Under the pieces are notes generated by a model. That model was not told the origin of the DNA and ran no database searches. It was given only the letters and a program-made list of their open reading frames with translations. From Nakamurella endophytica (GTDB lineage: Bacteria > Actinomycetota > Actinomycetes > Mycobacteriales > Nakamurellaceae): 64,000 nucleotides of DNA. The stretch lies in assembly GCF_014646215.1 (NCBI RefSeq), contig NZ_BMNA01000004.1:204243-268242 (forward strand). Direction: 5' to 3'. The translations under genes and the position numbers were made by a program. This document shows positions 35,691 to 44,758 of the stretch, piece after piece (the stretch's first letter is position 1; each line of letters starts with the position of its first letter).

Positions 35691-37334
35691 ATGACCGACA
35701 GCTGGCCGCACTCCACCGCGACGCCGACCGGGTTCCGGCCGCGTCGCCCGCACCGTTCCAGGGCCGACCGTAAGGTCGCCGGCGTGGCCGGCGGGCTGGG
35801 CCGGGCGCTGGGCATCGATCCGGTCATCCTGCGGGTGGCCTTCGTCGTCCTCACCGTGTTCGGCGGGTTCGGCGGCCTGCTCTACGTGCTGGGCTGGCTG
35901 CTGCTGCCGGACGACGGGGACGAGGTGTCGGCCTTCGAGGCGCTGCTCGGGCGCGGCCGGTCCTCGGTGCCGCCGCCGCTGGCGCTGGGGTTGTCCGTCG
36001 TCGCGGCGGTCAGCCTGACGTCGATGTTCTGGTGGGGCCGCTTCGCCTGGCCCGCCGTCATCGGCACCGTGATCGTCATCGCCGTGCTGCGCGGCCGGGC
36101 CCGGGGCGGGTGCGGCGGGCACGGCGGCGAGCGCCGGGCCGCGCAGTGGCAGGAGCGCGCGGAGCGGCACGCCCGCGACTGGGACGAGAAGATGCAGCGG
36201 CACGCACGCCGCTGGAGCGAGCGCGCCGAGCGCTGGGGCGACCAGGCCACCCGCTGGGGCGACCAGGCCGAGCGCTGGGTCGCCACCCGCAACTGGGGCA
36301 GCGGCGGCCGCTGGGGCGGCGGGCCGGACGCGGGCCCACGCTCGCCGTTCTCCCGGCCGCCGTTCTGGGCACAGCCCGGGACCGGCGCGTCCGACCCGGC
36401 CGGCGGCACCGGTTCCGGTAGCGCAGGCGGTCGGGTGGACCTGTCCAAGGACGGTCGCGGCCCGGCCGGGCGCGAGGAGACGCCGCTCGACGGTCCCCAC
36501 GCCACCGTCTCGGCCGCGCCCCGGCCGACCAGGCTGCCCCGCGACCGCGCGGCCGCCACCGGGGCCACCGCCACGGACGCGGCGACTGTCGGTACCGCCG
36601 GTGCGGACGGTGCGAATGGTCGGGCAGCCGAGGCCGCGGACCTGCCTCGCACCCCGCCGTCCTGGGACCCGCTGGGCGTCGCGCCGTTCGCCTGGGACCT
36701 GCCCGAGCCGTCGCCGGTGGTGCCGCCGGCGCCGCCGCGGTCGGTGATCCCGCGGATCACCACCAGCGTCGCGCTGCTGGCCGGCGCGCTGACCAGCATC
36801 GGGATCTTCGCCGGCTGGTGGGCGCTGAGCTGGGCGCAGGTGTCCGCGGTGATGCTGGCCGTCGTCGGCCTGGGCCTGCTGCTCTCCGCGCTGCGCGGTC
36901 GCGGCGCCTCGCTCGTCGGGCCGGGGATCTTCCTGTCGCTGATCACGCTGGCGCTCACGGTCACCGGGCTGCGCGGTACGGACGGCTACGGGTCGACCAC
37001 CTGGACCGTCACCGACCAGGCACAGCTGCAGGGCTCGTACCGGATGAACGCCGGTAACGCCGTGCTGGACCTGTCCCGGCTCGCCGTCCCGGCGGGCGAG
37101 ACCCGCAGCGTGGTGGTCGAGCTGGGCGCCGGGCACGCCGAGGTCGTGGTGCCGGCGACGGCGGGCGCGACGGTGACCTGCGAGGCCAACGCCGGCCGGG
37201 TCGACTGCCTGGGCCAGCAGGAGGGCGGACCGCAGCTGCGGACCACCGCCACCCAGCCGGGCGCCGCGACCAGCGGCCACCTGGACGTCACGGTGAAGGT
37301 CGGCGGCGGGTACGCGGAGGTGCGCAATGGCTGA
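35691..37334 (+). CDS. PspC-domain membrane protein with Trp-rich helix and C-terminal adhesin-like domain
   Basis: 547 residues. Residues 24-75 are a PspC domain (RKVAGVAGGLGRALGIDPVILRVAFVVLTVFGGFGG), followed by two helices. Residues 150-205 form a long charged amphipathic helix with Trp every seven residues (RWSERAERWGDQATRWGDQ). After a disordered linker come three more membrane helices (about 365-430) and a C-terminal extracytoplasmic domain with LDLSRLAVPAGETRSVVVELG and AEVVVPATAGATVTCE, like the DUF2154/LiaF C-terminal domain. That links it to cell-envelope stress sensing. ATG 35691 is divergent from the kinase by 132 bases. Confidence 0.8.
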   Translation: MTDSWPHSTATPTGFRPRRPHRSRADRKVAGVAGGLGRALGIDPVILRVAFVVLTVFGGFGGLLYVLGWLLLPDDGDEVSAFEALLGRGRSSVPPPLALGLSVVAAVSLTSMFWWGRFAWPAVIGTVIVIAVLRGRARGGCGGHGGERRAAQWQERAERHARDWDEKMQRHARRWSERAERWGDQATRWGDQAERWVATRNWGSGGRWGGGPDAGPRSPFSRPPFWAQPGTGASDPAGGTGSGSAGGRVDLSKDGRGPAGREETPLDGPHATVSAAPRPTRLPRDRAAATGATATDAATVGTAGADGANGRAAEAADLPRTPPSWDPLGVAPFAWDLPEPSPVVPPAPPRSVIPRITTSVALLAGALTSIGIFAGWWALSWAQVSAVMLAVVGLGLLLSALRGRGASLVGPGIFLSLITLALTVTGLRGTDGYGSTTWTVTDQAQLQGSYRMNAGNAVLDLSRLAVPAGETRSVVVELGAGHAEVVVPATAGATVTCEANAGRVDCLGQQEGGPQLRTTATQPGAATSGHLDVTVKVGGGYAEVRNG

Positions 37335-37548
37335 CGGGACGGGCGCGCGGCCGGTGGCGCCGGCGCGGCGGGTCAACGTGCTCGGCGTGGTGCTGGGCCT
37401 GGTCTTCCTGACGGTCGCCTCCGCCGGCCTCACCGGCGACATGTGGTGGATCTTCAGCGCCGCCACCAAGTGGATCGTGGCCGGCGTGGTGGCGGTGGCC
37501 GGGTTGCTGCTGCTGCTGTCCGCCCTGCCGGGCCGCCGGCGGAACTGA
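37327..37548 (+). CDS. Small two-helix membrane protein
   Basis: 73 residues overlapping the PspC gene stop by eight bases. Two hydrophobic helices (NVLGVVLGLVFLTVASAGLTG and WIVAGVVAVAGLLLLLSALPG) flank a DMWWIF turn; the C-terminus is basic. Likely an accessory of the PspC protein; function unknown. Confidence 0.65.
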   Translation: MADGTGARPVAPARRVNVLGVVLGLVFLTVASAGLTGDMWWIFSAATKWIVAGVVAVAGLLLLLSALPGRRRN

Positions 37549-37581
37549 AACCCCGCCCCGCCGCCGCCACCGCTGCCGCTC

Positions 37582-37623
37582 CCGCTGCCGCCGGGTCCCG
37601 TCCCACGGGCCCGGCGGCAGCGG
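37582..37623. terminator. Bidirectional terminator
   Basis: A long hairpin between convergent genes: CCGCTGCCGCCGGG pairs with CCCGGCGGCAGCGG, then CCCGT with ACGGG inside, one bulged T, loop CCC. Confidence 0.8.
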
Positions 37624-37640
37624 CATGCCGGACCCGGCCA

Positions 37641-38348
37641 TCAGTGCCGGCCGGCCAGGCCGGCGCGGTGGGCGACGAGCACCAGCGCCACCCGGTCCCG
37701 GCACTGCAGCTTGGCCAGCAGCCGGCCGACGTGGGTCTTGACCGTCCCCTCGGCCATCGACAGCCGGTCGGCGATCTCGGCGTTGGTGGCGCCGCCGGCC
37801 ACCTCCACCAGGACCTCGCGCTCCCGGTCGGTCAGCTCCGCCAGCGGGTCCCGGCCGGCGTCGGCGCCGGAGGGGTCGGGCAGCCGGCCGGCGAAGGCGT
37901 CGAGCAGCCGCCGGGTGGCGCTGGGCGCCACCACCGCGTCGCCCCGGGCCACCGCCCGGATGGCGCCGAGCAGCTCCTCCGGGCGCGCGTCCTTGAGCAG
38001 GAACCCCGAGGCTCCGGCCCGCAGCGCCGCGTGCACGTACTCGTCCAGGTCGAAGGTGGTCAGTACCAGCACCCGCGGGCGGCCGTCCCGGGACGCGGCC
38101 ACCAGCTCGCGGGTCGCCGCGACGCCGTCCAGCCGCGGCATCCGGACGTCCATCAGGACCACGTCCACCCCGTGCCGCAGCGACGCGACCAGGTGCAGCG
38201 CCGCCCGGCCGTCCTCGGCCTCGCCGACCACGGCCATGTCCGGCTGCGCGTCGATGAGCATCCGGAACCCGCCGCGGACCAGGTGCTGGTCGTCGACCAG
38301 GGCCACCCGGATCGGGCCCGCCCCGGTCGTGTCCGTCCCGCCGGTCAC
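37641..38348 (-). CDS. LuxR-type response regulator
   Basis: 235 residues: receiver with VALVDDQHLVRGG, phospho-acceptor Asp67 in VVLMDVRMPRLDG, and Lys in FLLKDA; LuxR domain ELTDREREVLVEVAGGATNAEIADRLSMAEGTVKTHVGRLLAKL. The GTG at 38348 overlaps the kinase stop (GTGA), so the two are coupled. The likely target is the divergent ABC exporter operon at 39985, the usual arrangement for this class. Confidence 0.93.
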   Translation of the reverse strand: MTGGTDTTGAGPIRVALVDDQHLVRGGFRMLIDAQPDMAVVGEAEDGRAALHLVASLRHGVDVVLMDVRMPRLDGVAATRELVAASRDGRPRVLVLTTFDLDEYVHAALRAGASGFLLKDARPEELLGAIRAVARGDAVVAPSATRRLLDAFAGRLPDPSGADAGRDPLAELTDREREVLVEVAGGATNAEIADRLSMAEGTVKTHVGRLLAKLQCRDRVALVLVAHRAGLAGRH

Positions 38349-39688
38349 CGCCGTCCCCCGCCCAGCGGCAGGGTGGCGAGCACCTCGAAGCCGCCGCCGG
38401 GACGCGGCGCCGCGCGGAGCCGCCCGCCGGCCAGCTGCACCCGCTCCTGCATGCCGGTCAGGCCGTAGCCGGTGCCGTCATCGGTGGCGGCCGCGCCGCG
38501 CCCGTCGTCGGACACCCGGGTGCGCAGCACGTCCCGCCGGCCGCCCGGCGCGGTCTCGGTGGCCCGGCCGACCTCGACGTCGACGGAGGCCGCCCGGCCG
38601 GCGTGCTTGAGGACATTGGTCAGCGCCTCCTGCACCACCCGGTAGACCGTGACGGCCGTGGTCGCCGGCACCGGTGGCAGGTCGCCGGTGGACAGCCGCA
38701 CCTGCACCCCCGCGGCGCGGACCGAGTCGACCAGCGCGGGCAGCGCGTCCAGCCCCGGCGTCGGCACGTACGAGACCGCGGCCCGTTCGCGCGGCCATCC
38801 GCCGGCCGCACCCGGACCGGCGGTCGCCGCGGTGACAGATGTCGCCGCGGTCGCCGAGGTCGCGGAGGTCGCCGAGGTCGCGGATGTCGCGGAGGTCGCC
38901 CAGGTCGCAGAGGTCGCCGCGGTCGCCGGGTCGGGTCCGCCGCGCAGCACCCCGACCAGCGACCGCATCTGGGCCAGCGCGTCCCGGCTGGTCTCGGCGA
39001 TCGTCTCCAGCACCCGCGGCGCGACCGCCGGGTCGTGCTGCGACGCCGCCACCCCGCCGTCGGCCTGGACCACGATGACCGACAGCGAGTGGGCGACGAT
39101 GTCGTGCAGGTCCCGGGCGATCCGGGTGCGCTCGGCGGCGGCGGCCATCCCGGCGCGCTGGTCCCGCTCGACCGTGAGCAGCCGGTTGCGCTCCCGCAGC
39201 GAGGCCAGCTGATCCGCCGCCCGCTCCTGCCGGTCCCGCTGGCGCAGCGCCACCAGGTACGCCGCGGTGACCATGGCCACCCCGGCCAGGAACGAGATCA
39301 GCACCGTCGACGGGTCCGCCGCGACGTACCAGTGCAGCGCGGCCAGCGCCGACCCGCAGACGGCGAGCACCAGCGCGGCCCGTCCCCAGCGCCGGTCCTC
39401 GACGTGCGCGGCCACGGCGTGCACCACGAGCGGGACGACCAGGTCGCCGAGCAGCGGCTGCCGGGTGAGCGCGAGCTGCAGCAGGCAGACCGCGACCGTG
39501 CCGACCAGCAGCAGCCGGGGGCGGGTGCGGCGCACGAACAGCGGCAGCACGAGGGCCAGGTTGCCGGCCCACTCCCAGCGGCTGCGGCCACCCAGCGCCA
39601 CCAGGGTCACCGCGGCCAGCGCCAGCAGGGCCACGGCGGCGTCGCCGGCCCAGCGGTGCCGCTCGAACCACCGGCCCAGCTCCGACAT
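38345..39688 (-). CDS. Sensor histidine kinase (HisKA_3 type)
   Basis: 447 residues. Five or six membrane helices occupy residues 15-148. His195 in IARDLHDIVAHSLSVIVVQ is the phosphorylation site. The ATPase has VQEALTNVLKHAG, VSDDGRG and GYGLTGMQERVQLAGG. Between the dimerisation domain and the ATPase lies an unusual (S/W/A-A-T) repeat of about 30 residues encoded by 9-bp units. Start ATG 39688 or GTG 39691, both right behind GGAGG. It is divergent from the ABC genes. Confidence 0.92.
   Translation of the reverse strand: MSELGRWFERHRWAGDAAVALLALAAVTLVALGGRSRWEWAGNLALVLPLFVRRTRPRLLLVGTVAVCLLQLALTRQPLLGDLVVPLVVHAVAAHVEDRRWGRAALVLAVCGSALAALHWYVAADPSTVLISFLAGVAMVTAAYLVALRQRDRQERAADQLASLRERNRLLTVERDQRAGMAAAAERTRIARDLHDIVAHSLSVIVVQADGGVAASQHDPAVAPRVLETIAETSRDALAQMRSLVGVLRGGPDPATAATSATWATSATSATSATSATSATAATSVTAATAGPGAAGGWPRERAAVSYVPTPGLDALPALVDSVRAAGVQVRLSTGDLPPVPATTAVTVYRVVQEALTNVLKHAGRAASVDVEVGRATETAPGGRRDVLRTRVSDDGRGAAATDDGTGYGLTGMQERVQLAGGRLRAAPRPGGGFEVLATLPLGGGRR
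38838..38928. repeat. 9-bp tandem repeat in the kinase linker
   Basis: About ten units of (G/C)A(G/T)GTCGC(C/G) in the kinase gene encode an Ala-Thr-Ser repeat between its dimerisation and ATPase domains. Confidence 0.85.
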
Positions 39689-39879
39689 CACCTCCGCAGC
39701 TTAGGGACGGCACGCCCGCCCGGCGCCGTCTCGACCGGCGATCGCGACCGCGGGCCGACGGGCGGCCGGGCGCCGTCCGACCACGGTCGTACGGCCGCCG
39801 TGCTCGACGTCCGACCGGGGACCCGGACGGGCGGCGGAGGTCGCGGCCGCGGGCCGATCCGCGCCGGCGACGGCGTCCC

Positions 39880-39885
39880 TAGCGT
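39880..39885 (+). promoter_or_regulatory. Possible -10 box of the ABC exporter operon
   Basis: TAGCGT in CCCTAGCGTCG about 100 bases before ATG 39985. No -35 is visible, as expected for a promoter needing a response regulator. Confidence 0.3.
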
Positions 39886-39984
39886 CGACGGCGCCCCCGG
39901 CGCACCGGGACACGGGCCGCGAACGACGGCCTGCGGCCCCGAACCCGCGGCCCCGGCACCCCGCCCCCTCCGACAGGAGCACCC

Positions 39985-40764
39985 ATGCGGTCCCCGACCC
40001 CGGTCGCCCAGCCGACCGGACCGTCCCCCTCCGGCCCGTCCGCCGACGCCTGCGTGGCGGTCGACGTGGTCAAGACCTACGGCACCGGACCCACCGCCGT
40101 CCGGGCGCTGGACGGCGTCACCGCCCGGTTCCGCCGCGGCCGGTTCACCGCGATCATGGGGCCGTCCGGCTCGGGCAAGTCCACGCTGCTGCACTGCCTC
40201 GCCGGCCTGGACACGGTGACCTCCGGCCGGGTCCGGATCGGCGACACGGACATCACCGCGCTCGACGACCGCCGGCTGACCCGGCTGCGGCGGGACCGTG
40301 TCGGGTTCGTCTTCCAGTCCTTCAACCTGCTGCCGCCGCTGACGGCCGAGCAGAACATCCTGCTGCCGCTCGACCTCGCCGGCCGGGCGCGCGACCGGGC
40401 GGCGTTCGACCAGCTCGTGGACCGGCTGGGGCTGACCGACCGGCTGCGGCACCGGCCGGCCGAGCTGTCCGGCGGCCAGCAGCAGCGGGTGGCCGTCGCA
40501 CGCGCCCTGATCACCCGTCCCGACGTGGTCTTCGCCGACGAGCCCACCGGCGCGCTGGACATCCGGACCGGACGGGCACTCCTCTCGCACCTGCGGTCCG
40601 TGGTGCGGGAGACCGGGCAGACGGTGGTGATGGTGACGCACGACCCCGTCGCCGCGTCCTTCGCCGACCGGGTCCTGGTGCTGGCCGACGGCCGGGTGGC
40701 CGACGAGCTCGACGATCCGACGCCCGGCACCGTGCTGGCCGCGCTGCGGCCGCTGGACCGCTGA
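39985..40764 (+). CDS. ABC transporter ATPase, MacB/LolD type
   Basis: 259 residues: Walker A GPSGSGKSTLL, Q-loop FVFQSFNLLPPLTAEQN, signature LSGGQQQRVAVARAL, Walker B VVFADEPTGALD, and the switch histidine in VVMVTHDP. The sequence is of the MacB/FtsE/LolD subgroup, which drives FtsX-type permeases by mechanotransmission. ATG 39985 follows CAGGAG. The stop overlaps the permease ATG. The substrate is probably an antimicrobial peptide, lipid or lipoprotein; this is inferred from the class and the two-component system facing it. Confidence 0.94.
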   Translation: MRSPTPVAQPTGPSPSGPSADACVAVDVVKTYGTGPTAVRALDGVTARFRRGRFTAIMGPSGSGKSTLLHCLAGLDTVTSGRVRIGDTDITALDDRRLTRLRRDRVGFVFQSFNLLPPLTAEQNILLPLDLAGRARDRAAFDQLVDRLGLTDRLRHRPAELSGGQQQRVAVARALITRPDVVFADEPTGALDIRTGRALLSHLRSVVRETGQTVVMVTHDPVAASFADRVLVLADGRVADELDDPTPGTVLAALRPLDR

Positions 40765-43289
40765 TGTCCGCGCCCGCGCTCACGCCCGCCCCGACGGCCG
40801 GCACCGCAGTCCCCGCCCGCCCGCACGCCACCCCGGCGCGGCTGGCCGCCGCCTGGCTGCGGTCGGCGCCGGGCCGGTGGGTGGCCGTCACGCTGGCCAT
40901 CGCGCTCGGTGCCGGGTTCGTCGCCGCGACACTCACCTTCTCGGCGACGTTCCGGGCCGCCCTGGCCGCCGGGCTGACCGCGCCCTACCGGCACGCCGAC
41001 GTCGTCGTCACCCCGTCCGGCGACGTCCCGGACGGTGCACTGCTCACCCGCATCCGGCAGGCGGCCGGGGTCACCGCCGCGGAGCCGCTCGCCGACGTCC
41101 CGGTGCGGTGGGTCGGCGACCGGGCGCACGGCACCGTCGAGCTGACGGCGCTGCCCGCCGACCCCGCGCTGCGCTGGACCGAACTCGGGGCCGGCGGCTG
41201 GCCGGCGACCGCGGACCAGCTGGTGCTGTCCACGGCCGAGGCCCGGCGGTCCGGCCTGGCCGTGGGCAGCAGGCTCACGCTGACCGGTCCCGCGGTCGGC
41301 GGCGGGCAGGTGCCGGCCACGGTGGTCGGGCTGGTCGACGTGCCCGGGTCCGCGACGCCCGGCGCCGATGGGGACGCCTTCGGCACTCCGGAGCTGCTGG
41401 CCCGGGTGCACCAGGGTCCGGTGACGGCGAGTGCCGTCCTGGTCCGGGGATCCGGCGATCCCGGGGAACTGGCGGCCCGGGTCCGGGACGCGGTCGGCGG
41501 CGCGGGCACCGTGTCGACGGCGGCGGAGGAGTCGGCGCGGGCGCTGCACCGGCTCGAGGACCGGACGCTGGCGCTGACCACCGTGCTGTCCGGTTTCGCC
41601 GCCGTGGCGGTGCTGGTCTCCGGCATGGTCATCGCCACGACGTGGACGATCCTGGTGGCGCAGCGCCGGCGGCAGATCGCCCTGCTGCGGTGCGTGGGAG
41701 CGAGCGCCGAGCAGGTCCGCCGGCAGGTGCTGGCGGAGGCGGCCGTGCTGGGGTCGGTCGGCGCGTTGCTGGGCACCGCGGCCGGGGCCGGGACGGGCTA
41801 CCTGGCGGCCGTCCTCACCGGCCTCGCGGGTGACGGCCCGGTCCTGGAGCCGCTGCCGCTGGCGGCGACCGTTGCGGGCGGCGCCCTGGTGACGGTCGCG
41901 GCGGCGTGGCTGCCGGCGGCCGGCGCCATGCGCATCCCGCCGCTGGCGGCGCTGCGCCCGGCGGACACCCCGTCGGCGACGCCGCCGGCCACCCGCCGGC
42001 TGCTGCGTCCGGTGGTCGCCACGCTGCTGCTGGCGGCCGGCGTCCCGTTGGCCGACGGTGCCCGCGGCGACGGGCTGCCGGTCGCGCTGGCCGGCGGGGC
42101 GGCCGCCGCCGTCGCCGTGCTGCTGCTGGCGCCGACCGTCGTCCCGCCGCTGCTGCGGGTGGTCGGAGTGCTCTGCCGGGGCCTCGGCGTGCCCGGCCGG
42201 CTGGCGGTGCACAACCTGGGACGCAACCCCGGGCGGTCCAGCACAACCGCCGCCGCCCTGATGGTCGGCGTCGGCGTCATCGTCACGCTCCAGGTCGGCG
42301 CCGCCACCGCCGAGGCGTCGCTGGGTGGCGCGCTGTCGGCGCACTTCCCCGTCGACCTGACGGTCGACGCCGGTGGCGACCCGCTGGACCGGGACCGGCC
42401 GGCCGGCGCCGACGGTGCGCCGGGCGGCCTGGCCGCCGCGGTCGCCGAGGTGCCCGGCACCGCGGACGTCCTCGAGCTGGCGGGCGCCCGCGGCACGGTC
42501 ACCGGCGGCGCCACGGTGACGGTGCTCGGGCTGCCGGCGGACCGGGGCCCGGCGACGGTGCGCCCGCGGTCGCCGGGCGAGGTGGTGGTGCCGCGCTGGC
42601 TGGACGGCCAGGAGGCCACGGACGGCCGGCGGATCACCGTGCAGGTGGGCGACCGCCGCGCCGAGCTGACCACCCGGGTCGCCCCGATCGACGCGGCCGG
42701 GGTGAGCGGCGCGGCCGACACCGTGGTGGTCGACGTCGCCGTGCTGCGGCGGCTGGCCCCTGCCGCCCTGCCGCTGGCCGTCTGGGCGTCGGTGCCCGAC
42801 GCCGGGGACGCCGAGGCGGTGACGGCCCGGCTCACCGAGCTGCTCGGCGCCGACACCGCCCGGCAGCTGGGCGGCTCGGTCACCGAGCGGGCGCAGCTGC
42901 AGCACGTGCTGGGCCAGCTGGTCACCTTCGCGACGGCGCTGCTCGCGGTGGCGGTGCTGATCGCGCTGGTCGGCGTCGGCAACACCGTCAGCCTGTCCGT
43001 GCTGGAGCGGACGCGGGAGACCGCGCTGCTGCGCGCGCTGGGCATGCAGCGCGGCCAGGTCCGCCGGATGCTGGCGGTCGAGGCCGCCGCGCTGTCCGTG
43101 GCCGGGGCGCTGGTCGGCGTGCTCGCCGGGCTGGGACTGGGCTGGGCGGGCGCGGCCGCGGCCCTGGGAGCGTCGCAGGACGGGCTGGTGCTCTCGGTGC
43201 CGTGGTGGCAGCTGGCCGCCGTGCTGGCGGCCGCCGCGGCGGCCGCGGTGCTGTCCTCGGTGCTGCCGGGCGCGGCGCTGGCCGAATAG
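40764..43289 (+). CDS. FtsX-like ABC permease
   Basis: 841 residues, TGATG-overlapped with its ATPase. Ten or so membrane helices in the actinobacterial double-FtsX layout: one N-terminal helix (WVAVTLAIALGAGFVAATLTF), an extracytoplasmic domain to about 270, three helices with the FtsX signature TWTILVAQRRRQIALLRCVGASAEQVR, a central pair, a second extracytoplasmic domain (about 510-715), and three final helices with ERTRETALLRALGMQRGQVRRML. Together with the ATPase it forms an exporter or mechanotransmitter. Confidence 0.92.
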   Translation: MSAPALTPAPTAGTAVPARPHATPARLAAAWLRSAPGRWVAVTLAIALGAGFVAATLTFSATFRAALAAGLTAPYRHADVVVTPSGDVPDGALLTRIRQAAGVTAAEPLADVPVRWVGDRAHGTVELTALPADPALRWTELGAGGWPATADQLVLSTAEARRSGLAVGSRLTLTGPAVGGGQVPATVVGLVDVPGSATPGADGDAFGTPELLARVHQGPVTASAVLVRGSGDPGELAARVRDAVGGAGTVSTAAEESARALHRLEDRTLALTTVLSGFAAVAVLVSGMVIATTWTILVAQRRRQIALLRCVGASAEQVRRQVLAEAAVLGSVGALLGTAAGAGTGYLAAVLTGLAGDGPVLEPLPLAATVAGGALVTVAAAWLPAAGAMRIPPLAALRPADTPSATPPATRRLLRPVVATLLLAAGVPLADGARGDGLPVALAGGAAAAVAVLLLAPTVVPPLLRVVGVLCRGLGVPGRLAVHNLGRNPGRSSTTAAALMVGVGVIVTLQVGAATAEASLGGALSAHFPVDLTVDAGGDPLDRDRPAGADGAPGGLAAAVAEVPGTADVLELAGARGTVTGGATVTVLGLPADRGPATVRPRSPGEVVVPRWLDGQEATDGRRITVQVGDRRAELTTRVAPIDAAGVSGAADTVVVDVAVLRRLAPAALPLAVWASVPDAGDAEAVTARLTELLGADTARQLGGSVTERAQLQHVLGQLVTFATALLAVAVLIALVGVGNTVSLSVLERTRETALLRALGMQRGQVRRMLAVEAAALSVAGALVGVLAGLGLGWAGAAAALGASQDGLVLSVPWWQLAAVLAAAAAAAVLSSVLPGAALAE

Positions 43290-43380
43290 GCAGGACCCGA
43301 GCAGGCAGGCCCGAGTAGGCACGACCCGAGGTGGACGGGCCCCGAGCACGCAGGGGCCGAGTGGCACGGGTCGACGTGCG

Positions 43381-43409
43381 GCCCCGGCCGGGTGACACCC
43401 GGCCGGGGC
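43381..43409. terminator. Bidirectional terminator
   Basis: Perfect 13-bp inverted repeat GCCCCGGCCGGGT / ACCCGGCCGGGGC with loop GAC between the convergent permease and MDR genes. Confidence 0.78.
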
Positions 43410-43450
43410 GCCGGCCGCCCGCCCAGGGGCCGCGCCCGCCGGCTCCCGGG

Positions 43451-44665
43451 TCAGCGGGTCCGCTGCGGCTCGAGCACCACCTTGCCGAGCACCGTCCTGG
43501 ACTCGGCCAGCTCCATGGCGGCGGCCGCCTGGGTGAGCGGGAACCGCTCGGCGACGTGCGCGGTCAGCACGCCCTCGGACAGCAGCCGCAGGACTTCGGA
43601 CAGGTCCTCGTGCAGCCGCCGGCGGAAACGCCGGACCCGCCGTCGGCCGCCCCACAGGTTGTAGAACGTGGCACTGCGGCCGTTGGGCAGCACGGTCCGG
43701 ACCGCGAGCCGCCCGAAGATCCGGACGAACTGGAGCAGCACCGACCCGCCCGCGTCGACCTGCGCCGCCGTGCCGTAGCAGACCAGGGTGCCGCCCCGGC
43801 GCAGCAGACCGAACGAGCGTCGGAAGCTCTCGCCGCCCAGGTGGTCGAAGACCGCGTCGAAGCCCCCGGGGGCCACGGCCCGGAGTCGGGCCGCCAGGCC
43901 GTCCTCGCGGTAGTCCACGGGTTCGACGCCCAGTGCCCGCAACCGGTCGTGGTGCCGGGGGTGGGCGGTGCCGACCACCCGCGCACCGGCATGCCGGGCC
44001 AGCTGGACCAGCACCGACCCCACCCCGCCGTTCGCGCCGTGCACCAGCACCGCCGCACCGCTGCCGACGCGGGCCTTGCGGTGCAGCATCTGCCAGGCGG
44101 TCACGCCGTTGACCAGGACGGTCTCCGCCTTGCCCGCGTCGACCTCGTCGGGCACCGGGACCAGGTCGGCCGCGGTCCGCACGGTCCAGGTGGTCCACGC
44201 CCCGGTCTTGGTCAGCGCGGCGACGCGGCGCCCGATCAGCGCCGGGTCGACGCCTGCGCCGACCTCGGTGACCGTGCCGACCAGGTCGTACCCCGGGACG
44301 AACGGGAACGGCGGCTGGCCGGGATACCGGCCGCGCCGCATCCCCTGCTCGGCGAACGAGACGCCGGCGGCGTCGACCCGGACGCCCGCCTGGCCCGGAC
44401 CCGGCGCCGATCGGGTGGCGGTGCGCACGACGAGCCCGGACGGCTCCACCAGTCCGGGCAGCACCACCTCGGTGACCGCGCGGACCTCCGGCCCGGGATC
44501 TTCCGGTCCCGCGGCCGCCGGTCCGGGACCGACCGCAGCACCGAGCGCACGGTTCACCGCACCACCGTCTGCTCCGGACCCGACCCCCGATGCCGGCCCG
44601 GCCTGCCCACTGCTCGTCTCGCCCGGCTTCGCCGCGATCCGCGGGCTTCCGTCGTCCTGCGCCAT
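43451..44665 (-). CDS. Medium-chain (quinone reductase-type) NADP-dependent oxidoreductase
   Basis: 404 residues. After 60 disordered residues comes the GroES-like domain (GVSFAEQGMRRGRYPGQPPFPFVPGYDLVGTVTEVG, no zinc ligands), then the Rossmann domain with VLVHGANGGVGSVLVQLARHAGARVVG (Y/A-x-x-x-G-x-G loop). This is the zeta-crystallin/quinone oxidoreductase branch. ATG 44665 has GAGGAG. It is divergent from a TetR regulator whose likely operator covers its -10 box, so it is probably induced by an electrophile or quinone (inference). Confidence 0.88.
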   Translation of the reverse strand: MAQDDGSPRIAAKPGETSSGQAGPASGVGSGADGGAVNRALGAAVGPGPAAAGPEDPGPEVRAVTEVVLPGLVEPSGLVVRTATRSAPGPGQAGVRVDAAGVSFAEQGMRRGRYPGQPPFPFVPGYDLVGTVTEVGAGVDPALIGRRVAALTKTGAWTTWTVRTAADLVPVPDEVDAGKAETVLVNGVTAWQMLHRKARVGSGAAVLVHGANGGVGSVLVQLARHAGARVVGTAHPRHHDRLRALGVEPVDYREDGLAARLRAVAPGGFDAVFDHLGGESFRRSFGLLRRGGTLVCYGTAAQVDAGGSVLLQFVRIFGRLAVRTVLPNGRSATFYNLWGGRRRVRRFRRRLHEDLSEVLRLLSEGVLTAHVAERFPLTQAAAAMELAESRTVLGKVVLEPQRTR

Positions 44666-44696
44666 CGGTTTCTCCTCAGCGTCGTACCGTCACGTT

Positions 44697-44713
44697 CGTT
44701 ACAGCATATAACG
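44697..44713. promoter_or_regulatory. TetR operator candidate over the MDR promoter
   Basis: CGTTA-N7-TAACG inverted repeat. The minus-strand -10 box TATGCT (44703-44708) of the oxidoreductase lies inside it. The stretch is the most AT-rich of the neighbourhood. Confidence 0.45.
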
Positions 44714-44758
44714 CTAGTACGGTGCTTTTACGCAAGACCGAACGACGGGAGGACCCGG

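Noticed and set aside
43968-44711. Ser/Thr-rich plus-strand frame opposite the MDR gene
   Set aside because: Low-complexity shadow without homologous features; the MDR protein has intact GroES and Rossmann motifs.
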